DNA of 39,769 nt from Streptomyces carpinensis (GTDB lineage Bacteria; Actinomycetota; Actinomycetes; Streptomycetales; Streptomycetaceae): NCBI RefSeq assembly GCF_002154505.1, contig NZ_MUBM01000162.1, positions 1 through 39,769 of the forward strand, read 5' to 3'. Below the pieces are notes generated by a model. That model saw only the letters and a program-made list of their open reading frames with translations. It had not been told where the DNA came from and did not search any database. Below are positions 1 to 7,246 of the stretch, piece by piece. The position numbers were made by a program, and so were the translations under genes. How positions within the stretch are numbered: the first letter of the stretch is position 1; the number at the start of each line of letters is the position of its first letter.

Positions 1-36
1 CGGCCTTGTAGCCGAGGCCGCGGCGCTCTCGGCGTG

Positions 37-1215
37 CTAAAGGCTCGCCGCCGTGCGGAAGGTGATCCCGGCCGCGCGCAGGCGGTCGATGAGCGTGTTG
101 CCCATGGCCGCGGCCGTCGTCACCTGGCCGGCCGTGTGCGGCAGGTCGTCGAAGGCGAGGCACAGCGCCGCCTCGGCGAACATCTTCGCCGTCTCGTCGT
201 ACCCGGGATCGCCGCCCGCGACCTCGGTGAACACCCGCCTGCCACCGCCCTCGCCCACGAAGCGCAGGGAGAACCAGCTGCGCGCCCGCTTCTCGGCGCT
301 CGGACCCTCCCCGGGCCTGAGCCGGCCGGACAACCAGCGGCGGGCGGGCGGAAGTTGCGCCGCCGCCGCGAGCGTGCCCACGGCGGCGACCCCGCCCACC
401 GCGACCGGCAGGTGCCGTACGGCCGCGTAGTGCCGGTAGCGGAAGTCCGGGCCGTAACGGTCCAGCGCCCGCGCGGACCGCACCACGATCTGCGGATCGA
501 TGGTCGGCAGCGGCAGCGCCCACGCGCCGATCTCCCCGGCGAACCGCGGCGCGCCCACCGGCGCGGACGCCCGCCGCCCCATCAGCCGCGGCTCGTGCCG
601 CGCGCGGTCCCGCGCCGCGGCCCGCATCCGCAGCGGACGCGCGAACTGGTTGAGCGCCGAGGCGAACGTCCCGCCCGAGAAGGCCGCGTCCGCCCGGACG
701 AACCCGTCCACCGCGAGCGGCACGCCCTCCGGCAGCTGCTGCACGGTGAAGTACACGCCGAGGTCGTGCGGTACCGAGTCGAACCCGCACGCGTGCACCA
801 GCCGCGATCCGGTCTCCCGCGCGCGGGTGTCGTGCCGGACGTACACCAGGTCGACGAACTCGGGCTCGCCGGTCAGGTCCAGGTAGTCCGTGCCGCTGTC
901 CGCGCAGGCGGCGACCAGTTCCTTCCCGTAGGTCACATAGGGACCCACGGTGGTGGCCACCACGCGCGCCTGCCGGGCCAGTTCCCTCAGGGAGGCCGGG
1001 TCGGCCACGTCCGCCCGCAGCACTCCGACGGACGCACCGCCGGGCAGCCGTTCGCGCAGTTCCCGAAGCCGCCGCTCGCTGCGGCCGGCGATCGCCCAGC
1101 GCAACCCCTCGGGGGCGTGGGCGGCGAGGTACTCCGCGGTGAGGGTCCCCACGAAGCCCGTGGCTCCGAACAGCACGATGTCGTACGGACGCCCGGTCCT
1201 CTTCAGCCTGCTCAT
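37..1215 (-). CDS. Saccharopine dehydrogenase-like NADP-binding protein (trans-acting enoyl reductase family)
   Basis: The 392-aa protein opens with a Rossmann nucleotide-binding motif GATGFVG (about residues 17-23), followed by an NADP-type GRS (44-46) at the end of the second strand. The later GEPEF and CGFDSVPHDLG segments are typical of the saccharopine dehydrogenase-like family that includes mycobacterial trans-acting enoyl reductases such as Rv2953. Those proteins reduce double bonds on polyketide or lipid intermediates; the substrate here cannot be read from the sequence. ATG at 1215 is preceded by AGGGG at good spacing, and the TAG stop is at 37-39. It is transcribed away from the racemase gene at 1462, so the two may share the regulatory gap 1216-1461. 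Family assignment is secure; function is inferred. Confidence 0.88.
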   Translation of the reverse strand: MSRLKRTGRPYDIVLFGATGFVGTLTAEYLAAHAPEGLRWAIAGRSERRLRELRERLPGGASVGVLRADVADPASLRELARQARVVATTVGPYVTYGKELVAACADSGTDYLDLTGEPEFVDLVYVRHDTRARETGSRLVHACGFDSVPHDLGVYFTVQQLPEGVPLAVDGFVRADAAFSGGTFASALNQFARPLRMRAAARDRARHEPRLMGRRASAPVGAPRFAGEIGAWALPLPTIDPQIVVRSARALDRYGPDFRYRHYAAVRHLPVAVGGVAAVGTLAAAAQLPPARRWLSGRLRPGEGPSAEKRARSWFSLRFVGEGGGRRVFTEVAGGDPGYDETAKMFAEAALCLAFDDLPHTAGQVTTAAAMGNTLIDRLRAAGITFRTAASL

Positions 1216-1360
1216 GACACCCCTCGTCGCTCCCGCAGCCCACAGCCCGCGCCGCTGTCGGTGGCCGAGGCTAGCGTGAAGGACGGCGGGCCCCGACGGC
1301 GAGGGGTGGCGAGCGGTACGGCCACCGCCGCGTGGGGTGCCACACTCGGAGGTGACTTGG

Positions 1361-1374
1361 CTAAGCGCTTGCTC
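1361..1374. promoter_or_regulatory. Putative TetR-type operator (AAGCGCTT palindrome)
   Basis: The sequence CTAAGCGCTTGCTC contains the perfect 8-bp palindrome AAGCGCTT. The 12-mer AAGCGCTTGCTC recurs exactly at 19649-19660, in front of another acyl-CoA gene. It resembles the CAAG-N2-CTTG dyads bound by TetR-family acyl-CoA/steroid regulators of actinobacteria such as KstR2. It lies just upstream of the predicted -35 of the racemase gene and within the divergent intergenic region. The binding protein is unknown. Confidence 0.45.
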
Positions 1375-1383
1375 GTTCAGGGC

Positions 1384-1412
1384 TTGTGCGCGGTGGAACG
1401 CGTTCTTAGCAT
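1384..1412 (+). promoter_or_regulatory. Predicted promoter of the alpha-methylacyl-CoA racemase gene
   Basis: A -35-like TTGTGC at 1384-1389 and a -10 TAGCAT at 1407-1412 are separated by 17 nt, which fits the vegetative Streptomyces pattern (TTGac/TAnnnT). The start site would fall near 1419. The same -10 hexamer TAGCAT is used by the predicted promoter of the crotonase-fold gene at 19624. Confidence 0.45.
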
Positions 1413-1419
1413 CGTCGGT

Positions 1420-1438
1420 GTGACATCAGTTGTGTCAC
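1420..1438. promoter_or_regulatory. Putative operator dyad GTGACA-N7-TGTCAC
   Basis: Perfect 6-bp inverted repeat arms (1420-1425 and 1433-1438) with a 7-nt spacer sit directly on and after the predicted transcription start of the racemase gene. A repressor bound here would block initiation. The regulator is not identifiable from this window. Confidence 0.35.
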
Positions 1439-1461
1439 GGTGGTCGCGGCAAGGGGGCTCG

Positions 1462-2601
1462 ATGACAACGGCACAGGCACCAGGGCGGCACGGCCCGCTG
1501 ACGGGCGTGCGCGTCGTCGAACTGGCCGGCATCGGCCCCGGACCGTTCGCCGCGATGCTCCTGGCCGACCTGGGGGCCGACGTGGTCCGGGTGGACCGCC
1601 CCGGCGGCGCCGGACTAGGGATCGACCCCGCCCACGACATCACCAACCGCAACAAGCGCTCCGTGGTCGTCGACCTCAAGGCGCCGGACGGCCCCGCCCG
1701 CGTCCTCGACCTCGCCGCCCGCGCGGACGTCCTCGTCGAGGGCTACCGTCCCGGCGTCGCCGAACGCCTCGGCGTCGGCCCCGCGGACTGCCACGCCCGC
1801 AACCCCCGGCTCGTCTACGGTCGGATGACCGGCTGGGGCCAGGACGGCCCGCTCGCCCCACGCGCGGGACACGACATCGCCTACATCGCCGTCACCGGCA
1901 CCCTCGGCATGATCGGTGAGGCGGACCGGCCCCCGGCCGTTCCCGCCAACCTCCTCGGCGACTACGCGGGCGGCTCCCTGTACCTCGTCGTCGGCGTCCT
2001 CGCCGCCCTGCACCACGCCCGCGCCACCGGAACCGGCCAGGTCGTGGACGCCGCCATCGTCGACGGCGCCGCCCACCTCTCCGCGATGATCCACGGCATG
2101 CTCGCCGCCGGTGCCTGGCTGGACGGCCGCGGATCCAACCTCCTGGACGGCGGCTGCCCGTACTACGGCACGTACGAGACCTCCGACGGCGAGTACATGG
2201 CGGTCGGGGCGCTGGAACAGCGGTTCTACGACGAGTTCCTCCGCGTCCTCGGCCTGCCGGACCTCGCCGGGGCGCACGCGGACATCACCCGCTGGGAGGA
2301 ACTGCGCAAGGCCGTCGCCGCGCGCTTCAGATCGCGCACCCGGAAGGCGTGGACCGCGCTCTTCGAGGGCTCCGACGCGTGCGTGGCACCCGTGCTGTCG
2401 CTGCGGGAGGCCCCGCACCACCCACACCTCGCCGCCCGTGGCACCTTCACCGACCACGACGGCCTCACCCAGCCGGCCCCCGCACCCCGCTTCTCCGCCA
2501 CCCCCACCGCCGTTCGCACCGGACCCGCCCGGCCGGGCGCCGACACGGCGGACGTGGCCCACGACTGGAACCTGCCCGCCTTCGTGGAGGACGGTGCCTG
2601 A
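1462..2601 (+). CDS. Alpha-methylacyl-CoA racemase (CaiB/BaiF family III CoA-transferase fold)
   Basis: This 379-aa protein belongs to the CaiB/BaiF superfamily and specifically to the racemase branch, which epimerises 2-methylacyl-CoA thioesters so that branched chains can enter beta-oxidation. The N-terminal block GIGPGPFAAMLLADLGADVV (residues 24-43) is characteristic. The catalytic residues of M. tuberculosis MCR (His126, Asp156, Glu241) match His137 in GHDIAY, Asp167 in NLLGDYAGG and Glu252 in GALEQ. All three are offset by exactly 11 residues, which strongly supports racemase over plain CoA transferase. ATG at 1462 follows AGGGGG at 1451-1456. The gene precedes fadAB, consistent with a branched-chain acyl-CoA degradation role. 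The substrate is not determined. Confidence 0.92.
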   Translation: MTTAQAPGRHGPLTGVRVVELAGIGPGPFAAMLLADLGADVVRVDRPGGAGLGIDPAHDITNRNKRSVVVDLKAPDGPARVLDLAARADVLVEGYRPGVAERLGVGPADCHARNPRLVYGRMTGWGQDGPLAPRAGHDIAYIAVTGTLGMIGEADRPPAVPANLLGDYAGGSLYLVVGVLAALHHARATGTGQVVDAAIVDGAAHLSAMIHGMLAAGAWLDGRGSNLLDGGCPYYGTYETSDGEYMAVGALEQRFYDEFLRVLGLPDLAGAHADITRWEELRKAVAARFRSRTRKAWTALFEGSDACVAPVLSLREAPHHPHLAARGTFTDHDGLTQPAPAPRFSATPTAVRTGPARPGADTADVAHDWNLPAFVEDGA

Positions 2602-2640
2602 TGGACATACGGCTCTGACGCATCCGCCGGGAGGATCCAC

Positions 2641-2765
2641 GGAAGGCCCCGGAACAGACGCCCCCCGGACATGACGCCCTCCAGGACCGAGCGCCCCCGG
2701 GACCGGACGTCCCCGGAACGGCACTCCGGTACGGACGCCCCCAAGACCTCACCGCCCCGAAAACC
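2641..2765. repeat. Degenerate 16-bp tandem repeat between racemase gene and fadA
   Basis: Reading from 2641, successive 16-nt blocks start at 2641, 2657, 2673, 2689, 2705, a shortened 12-nt block at 2721, then 2733 and 2749. Most share the theme GACGCCCCCGGAC with two to four changes each. The array fills most of the 182-bp gap before the fadA start. It is too degenerate to be recent, and no protein or obvious hairpin explains it. Confidence 0.5.
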
Positions 2766-2783
2766 TCGTTGAAAGGCTTGTCA

Positions 2784-3998
2784 GTGAGCACCGAAGCGTA
2801 CGTGTACGACGCGATCCGCACCCCGCGCGGGCGCGGCAAGGCCAACGGCTCCCTGCACGGCACGAAGCCCATCGACCTGGTCGTCGGTCTCATCCACGAG
2901 ATCCGCGACCGCTTCCCCGGCCTGGACCCGGCCGCCGTCGACGACATCGTGCTCGGCGTCGTCGGCCCGGTCGGCGATCAGGGCTCCGACATCGCGCGCA
3001 TCGCCGCCGTCGCCGCCGGGCTGCCGGACACGGTGGCCGGGGTGCAGGAGAACCGCTTCTGCGCCTCGGGCCTGGAGGCCGTCAACCTGGCCGCCGCCAA
3101 GGTGCGTTCCGGCTGGGAGGACCTGGTCCTCGCAGGCGGCGTCGAGTCGATGTCCCGGGTGCCGATGGCCTCCGACGGCGGCGCCTGGTTCAACGACCCG
3201 ATGACCAACCTCGCCGTCAACTTCGTGCCGCAGGGCATCGGCGCCGACCTGATCGCCACCATCGAGGGATTCACCCGGCGCGACGTCGACGAGTACGCCG
3301 CCCTGTCCCAGGAGCGCGCGGCCACCGCCTGGAAGGAGGGCCGCTTCGACCGCTCCGTCGTCCCCGTCAAGGACCGCAGCGGCCTCGTCGTCCTCGACCA
3401 CGACGAGCACCTGCGCCCCGGCACCACCGCCGACTCCCTCGCCAAGCTGAAGCCGTCGTTCGCGGACATCGGCGACCTGGGCGGCTTCGACGCCGTCGCC
3501 CTGCAGAAGTACCACTGGGTCGAGAAGATCGACCACGTCCACCACGCGGGCAACTCCTCCGGCATCGTGGACGGCGCCTCACTCGCCGCCATCGGCTCCA
3601 AGGAGGTCGGCGAGCGCTACGGCCTCACCCCTCGCGCGCGGATCGTCTCCGCCGCCGTCTCCGGCTCCGAGCCCACCATCATGCTCACCGGGCCCGCCCC
3701 CGCCACCCGCAAGGCGCTCGCCAAGGCCGGCCTGACCATCGACGACATCGACCTCGTCGAGATCAACGAGGCCTTCGCGGCGGTCGTGCTGCGCTTCGTG
3801 AAGGACATGGGCCTGTCCCTGGACAAGGTCAACGTCAACGGCGGCGCCATCGCGCTGGGCCACCCGCTGGGCGCCACCGGCGCGATGATCCTCGGCACCC
3901 TCGTCGACGAACTCGAACGCCAGGACAAGCGCTACGGCCTCGCCACGCTCTGCGTGGGCGGCGGCATGGGCATCGCCACCGTCGTCGAGCGCGTCTGA
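2784..3998 (+). CDS. fadA: Acetyl-CoA C-acyltransferase (thiolase), beta-oxidation
   Basis: The 404-aa protein is a full-length thiolase. The acylated cysteine lies in NRFCASGLEA (Cys93), the catalytic His in GGAIALGHPLGATG (His360) and the second, proton-transferring Cys in LCVGGGMG (Cys390). The enzyme cleaves 3-ketoacyl-CoA with CoA to give acetyl-CoA and a shortened acyl-CoA. I chose GTG at 2784, because GAAAGG stands about 8 nt upstream and the protein then begins at the usual thiolase N-terminus (TEAYVYDAIRTPRGR); a TTG five codons earlier has no ribosome site. The gene lies 48 bp before fadB on the same strand, so the two subunits of the multienzyme complex are almost certainly cotranscribed. 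Confidence 0.96.
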   Translation: MSTEAYVYDAIRTPRGRGKANGSLHGTKPIDLVVGLIHEIRDRFPGLDPAAVDDIVLGVVGPVGDQGSDIARIAAVAAGLPDTVAGVQENRFCASGLEAVNLAAAKVRSGWEDLVLAGGVESMSRVPMASDGGAWFNDPMTNLAVNFVPQGIGADLIATIEGFTRRDVDEYAALSQERAATAWKEGRFDRSVVPVKDRSGLVVLDHDEHLRPGTTADSLAKLKPSFADIGDLGGFDAVALQKYHWVEKIDHVHHAGNSSGIVDGASLAAIGSKEVGERYGLTPRARIVSAAVSGSEPTIMLTGPAPATRKALAKAGLTIDDIDLVEINEAFAAVVLRFVKDMGLSLDKVNVNGGAIALGHPLGATGAMILGTLVDELERQDKRYGLATLCVGGGMGIATVVERV

Positions 3999-4046
3999 CC
4001 CACCCAGCGGCGCCAGCAGACCTCAGACTTCAACGGAGACCCCGAC

Positions 4047-6242
4047 ATGACCGAGAGCACCACCATCCGCTGGGAACAGGACGACACCGGCGTCGTCACC
4101 CTCGTCCTCGACGATCCCGACCAGTCCGCGAACACCATGAACCAGGCGTTCCGCGACTCCCTCGCCGCCGTCACCGACCGGCTGGAGGCGGAGAAGGACT
4201 CCATCCGCGGCATCATCCTCACCTCCGCGAAGAAGACCTTCTTCGCCGGCGGCGACCTGCGCGACCTGATCCGGGTCACGCCCGAGACCGCGCAGGACCT
4301 CTTCGACGGCGGCCTCGCCATCAAGCGGAACCTGCGCCGCATCGAGACCCTGGGCAAGCCGGTCGTCGCCGCCATCAACGGCGCCGCCCTCGGCGGCGGC
4401 TACGAGCTCGCCCTCGCCTGCCACCACCGCGTCGCCCTCGACACCCCCGGCACGAAGATCGGCTGCCCCGAGGTGACCCTGGGCCTGCTCCCCGGCGGCG
4501 GCGGAGTGGTCCGTACGGTGCGGCTGCTCGGCATCACCGACGCCCTGCTGAAGGTGCTCCTCCAGGGCACCCAGTACAACGCCCGGCGCGCCCAGGAGAA
4601 CGGTCTCGTCCACGAGGTGGCCGAGTCGCCGGAGGACCTGCTGGCCAAGGCCCGCGCCTTCATCGACGCCAACCCCGAGTCGCAGCAGCCCTGGGACCGG
4701 CCCGGCTACCGCATCCCGGGCGGCACTCCGGCCAACCCCAAGTTCGCCGCCAACCTGCCCGCCTTCCCGGCCAATCTGCGCAAGCAGACGAACGGCGCCC
4801 CCTACCCGGCGCCGCGCAACATCCTCGCCGCCGCCGTCGAAGGCGCCCAGGTCGACTTCGAGACCGCCCAGGTCATCGAGGCCCGCTACTTCGTGGAGCT
4901 CGCCGCCGGGCAGATCTCGAAGAACATGATCCAGGCGTTCTTCTTCGACCTCCAGGCCGTCAACTCCGGCGCGAACCGCCCCCAGGGCGTCGAGCCCCGC
5001 CAGGTCCGCAAGGTCGCCGTCCTCGGCGCCGGCATGATGGGCGCGGGCATCGCCTACGCGTGCGCCCACGGCGGTATGGAGGTCGTCCTGAAGGACGTCT
5101 CCCTGGAGGCCGCCGTCCGGGGCAAGGGCTATTCGGAGAAGCTGTGCGCCAAGGCCGTCGCCAGGGGCCGTACCACCCAGGAGAAGGCGGACGCGCTGCT
5201 CGCCCGCATCACGCCCACCGCCGAGGCCGCCGACCTCGCCGGCTGCGACGCGGTGATCGAGGCCGTCTTCGAGGACCCCGCCCTCAAGCACAAGGTGTTC
5301 CAGGAGATCGAGCATGTCGTCGCGCCCGACGCGCTGCTGTGCTCCAACACCTCCACCCTGCCCATCACCGCACTCGCCGAGGGCGTGGAGCGCCAGGCCG
5401 ACTTCATCGGGCTGCACTTCTTCTCGCCCGTCGACAAGATGCCGCTGGTCGAGATCATCAGGGGCGAGCGCACCGGCGACGAGGCGCTGGCCCGCGCCTT
5501 CGACCTGGTCCGGCAGATCAAGAAGACCCCGATCGTCGTCAACGACTCGCGCGGGTTCTTCACCTCCCGGGTGATCGGCCACTTCATCAACGAGGGCGTG
5601 GCGATGGTCGGCGAGGGCATCGAGCCCGCGTCGGTCGAGCAGGCGGCGGCCCAGGCGGGCTACCCGGCCAAGGTGCTGTCCCTGATGGACGAGCTGACGC
5701 TCACCCTGCCCCGCAAGATCCGCAACGAGTCCAAGCGAGCCGTCGAGGAGGCCGGCGGCACCTGGCCCGCCCACCCGGCGGAGGCGGTCGTCGACCGGAT
5801 GGTGGACGAGTTCGGCCGTACCGGCCGCAGCGGCGGCGCGGGCTTCTACGAGTATGGGGAGGACGGCAGGCGGGCAGGGCTGTGGCCGGGCCTGCGGGAG
5901 CACTTCACCAAGCCGGGGTACCGGATCCCGTTCCGGGACATGCAGGAGCGCATGCTCTTCTCCGAGGCGCTCGACACGGTCAAGCTCCTGGAAGAGGGCG
6001 TCCTGACCTCCGTCGCCGACGCCAACATCGGCTCGATCTTCGGCATCGGCTTCCCCGGCTGGACCGGCGGCGTCCTGCAGTACATCAACGGCTACGACGG
6101 CGGCGCCGGGGGAGGGACGGGGCTGCCCGGCTTCGTGGCCCGCGCGAGGGAGCTCGCCGAGCTCTACGGCGAGCGCTTCACCCCGCCCGCCCTGCTGGTG
6201 GAGAAGGCAGAGAAGGGGGAGACCTTCACGGACGCGCGCTGA
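4047..6242 (+). CDS. fadB: Fatty oxidation complex alpha subunit: enoyl-CoA hydratase / 3-hydroxyacyl-CoA dehydrogenase
   Basis: The 731-aa fusion carries an N-terminal crotonase domain (roughly 1-190) and a C-terminal NAD-dependent 3-hydroxyacyl-CoA dehydrogenase (roughly 320-720). The hydratase shows the oxyanion block FFAGGDL (about 64-70) and both catalytic glutamates, in GGGYELALA and CPEVTLG. The dehydrogenase shows the NAD motif GAGMMGAG (about 327-334), the catalytic His in GLHFFSPVDKMPLVE (about 456) and the conserved KTPIVVNDSRGFFTSR. It performs the second and third steps of beta-oxidation and should form a complex with FadA. ATG at 4047 follows GGAG at 4035-4038. The gene converges on the MerR regulator, with only 15 bp between the stops. 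Confidence 0.96.
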   Translation: MTESTTIRWEQDDTGVVTLVLDDPDQSANTMNQAFRDSLAAVTDRLEAEKDSIRGIILTSAKKTFFAGGDLRDLIRVTPETAQDLFDGGLAIKRNLRRIETLGKPVVAAINGAALGGGYELALACHHRVALDTPGTKIGCPEVTLGLLPGGGGVVRTVRLLGITDALLKVLLQGTQYNARRAQENGLVHEVAESPEDLLAKARAFIDANPESQQPWDRPGYRIPGGTPANPKFAANLPAFPANLRKQTNGAPYPAPRNILAAAVEGAQVDFETAQVIEARYFVELAAGQISKNMIQAFFFDLQAVNSGANRPQGVEPRQVRKVAVLGAGMMGAGIAYACAHGGMEVVLKDVSLEAAVRGKGYSEKLCAKAVARGRTTQEKADALLARITPTAEAADLAGCDAVIEAVFEDPALKHKVFQEIEHVVAPDALLCSNTSTLPITALAEGVERQADFIGLHFFSPVDKMPLVEIIRGERTGDEALARAFDLVRQIKKTPIVVNDSRGFFTSRVIGHFINEGVAMVGEGIEPASVEQAAAQAGYPAKVLSLMDELTLTLPRKIRNESKRAVEEAGGTWPAHPAEAVVDRMVDEFGRTGRSGGAGFYEYGEDGRRAGLWPGLREHFTKPGYRIPFRDMQERMLFSEALDTVKLLEEGVLTSVADANIGSIFGIGFPGWTGGVLQYINGYDGGAGGGTGLPGFVARARELAELYGERFTPPALLVEKAEKGETFTDAR

Positions 6243-6257
6243 AGGACGGCGCGTCGC

Positions 6258-7013
6258 TCAGGCGGAGGGCGCGTCCCCCGGGGCCCGGTCTCCAGGGGCT
6301 CCGTCCTCCGCCCGAGCGGTGTCGACCCACTCCCGCAGCTCCTCCCTCAGCGACCGCTGGAAGGTGGTCAGCAGGGCCTGCACCACCAACGGGTGCATAT
6401 GGGCCGACAGGGACTTCACGTCCCGGGTGTCGCGCTCGGCGACCGCGTCGCGCAGCAGGCCCGACAGCTCGTGGGCGGCGGCGCGCGCGTGCTCGATCAG
6501 CGTGGTGCGCGCGGCGAGGACGGTCTCCTGCGACAGCGGGACGTCGAGCATTTCCACCCCGAGCCGCAGCAGTCCCGAGTCGACGCGGAAGGCGTCCTCC
6601 CCCGCCCGCGCGACCACGTCCATCGCCGCCAGCCGCTCCACGTCCTCGTCGGTCAGCGGCCGGCCGGCCCGCCGCCCGAGCTCCCGCCGGGAGACCGTCT
6701 CCAGGCTCTCCGGCGCCCAGGAGGCGACGACCGCGCGGTGCACGGCCAGGTCGTGCGGGCTGAGGTCCGGCGGGAGCTGCCGCAGATGGCGCTCGATCGC
6801 GGCGAGCGTCATGCCCTGGTGCTGCATCTCCTCGATCAGCGCCAGGCGTGCGAGATGGTCCCCGCCGTAGTGGCCCACCCGGCGCGGACCGATCACGGGC
6901 GGCGGCAGCAGGCCACGGCTGCTGTAGAAGCGGACCGTGCGCACGGTGACGCCGGCCCGTGCGGCCAGCTCGTCGATCGTGAGGGCCGGCTCGTCGGCGT
7001 CGGTCGTCGTCAT
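6258..7013 (-). CDS. MerR-family transcriptional regulator next to fadAB
   Basis: An N-terminal MerR winged helix (TIDELAARAGVTVRTVRFYSSRG, about residues 11-35, with the wing continuing to about 80) is followed by a helical region and a C-terminal domain without the metal-binding cysteines of MerR or CueR types. An acyl-CoA or other organic effector is therefore possible. I favour the ATG at 7013 (251 aa): no ribosome site precedes it, but an AATACT -10 lies 7 nt upstream, so the transcript is likely leaderless. An in-frame ATG two codons earlier (7019) is the alternative. Its position tail-to-tail with fadAB suggests control of beta-oxidation, which is inference only. Confidence 0.88.
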   Translation of the reverse strand: MTTTDADEPALTIDELAARAGVTVRTVRFYSSRGLLPPPVIGPRRVGHYGGDHLARLALIEEMQHQGMTLAAIERHLRQLPPDLSPHDLAVHRAVVASWAPESLETVSRRELGRRAGRPLTDEDVERLAAMDVVARAGEDAFRVDSGLLRLGVEMLDVPLSQETVLAARTTLIEHARAAAHELSGLLRDAVAERDTRDVKSLSAHMHPLVVQALLTTFQRSLREELREWVDTARAEDGAPGDRAPGDAPSA

Positions 7014-7020
7014 GTACATC

Positions 7021-7049
7021 AGTATTGCTGTCGCACCAATGGTGTGAAA
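7021..7049 (-). promoter_or_regulatory. MerR-style autoregulated leaderless promoter
   Basis: Read on the minus strand, a -35-like TTTCAC (7044-7049) and -10 AATACT (7021-7026) are 17 nt apart. A dyad at 7031-7047 (arms TCGCACC/GGTGTGA on the plus strand, 6 of 7 pairs, inner CACCA/TGGTG perfect) fills the spacer, exactly where MerR proteins bind. The -10 lies 7 nt from the ATG at 7013. Confidence 0.5.
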
Positions 7050-7246
7050 GCCGGTGGGAAAGCCGGTGACCGATCTGCGCAGGTCGTGTGAGAAGTTCCG
7101 CTCTGTGACATGTGCCATCGCATGCGAAGTGACCTCTCTGGAAAACTGCTCCACTGGTCTGTACCGCGTCATGGGTGGTGCGGGCCGCAACTTGTACGGA
7201 CAACCGGGCGCACAACCGCCCGGGGCACCAGAGAGTGGAACCACCC

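Noticed and set aside
34..1461. Very long plus-strand open frame running opposite the enoyl-reductase gene and into the racemase gene
   Set aside because: High G+C keeps antisense frames open. The translation is low-complexity Arg/Pro/Ala-rich, and the real racemase starts at 1462 with its own ribosome site and exact catalytic spacing.
4023..5903. Minus-strand open frame of over 600 codons across fadB
   Set aside because: It is the antisense shadow of a fully recognisable FadB; the translated sequence is repetitive Gly/Val/Asp and has no domain.
7046..7068. Direct repeat GAAAGCCGGTG (two copies, 12-bp period) upstream of the MerR gene
   Set aside because: Only two copies, partly overlapping the predicted -35. 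The inverted repeat next to it explains regulation better.
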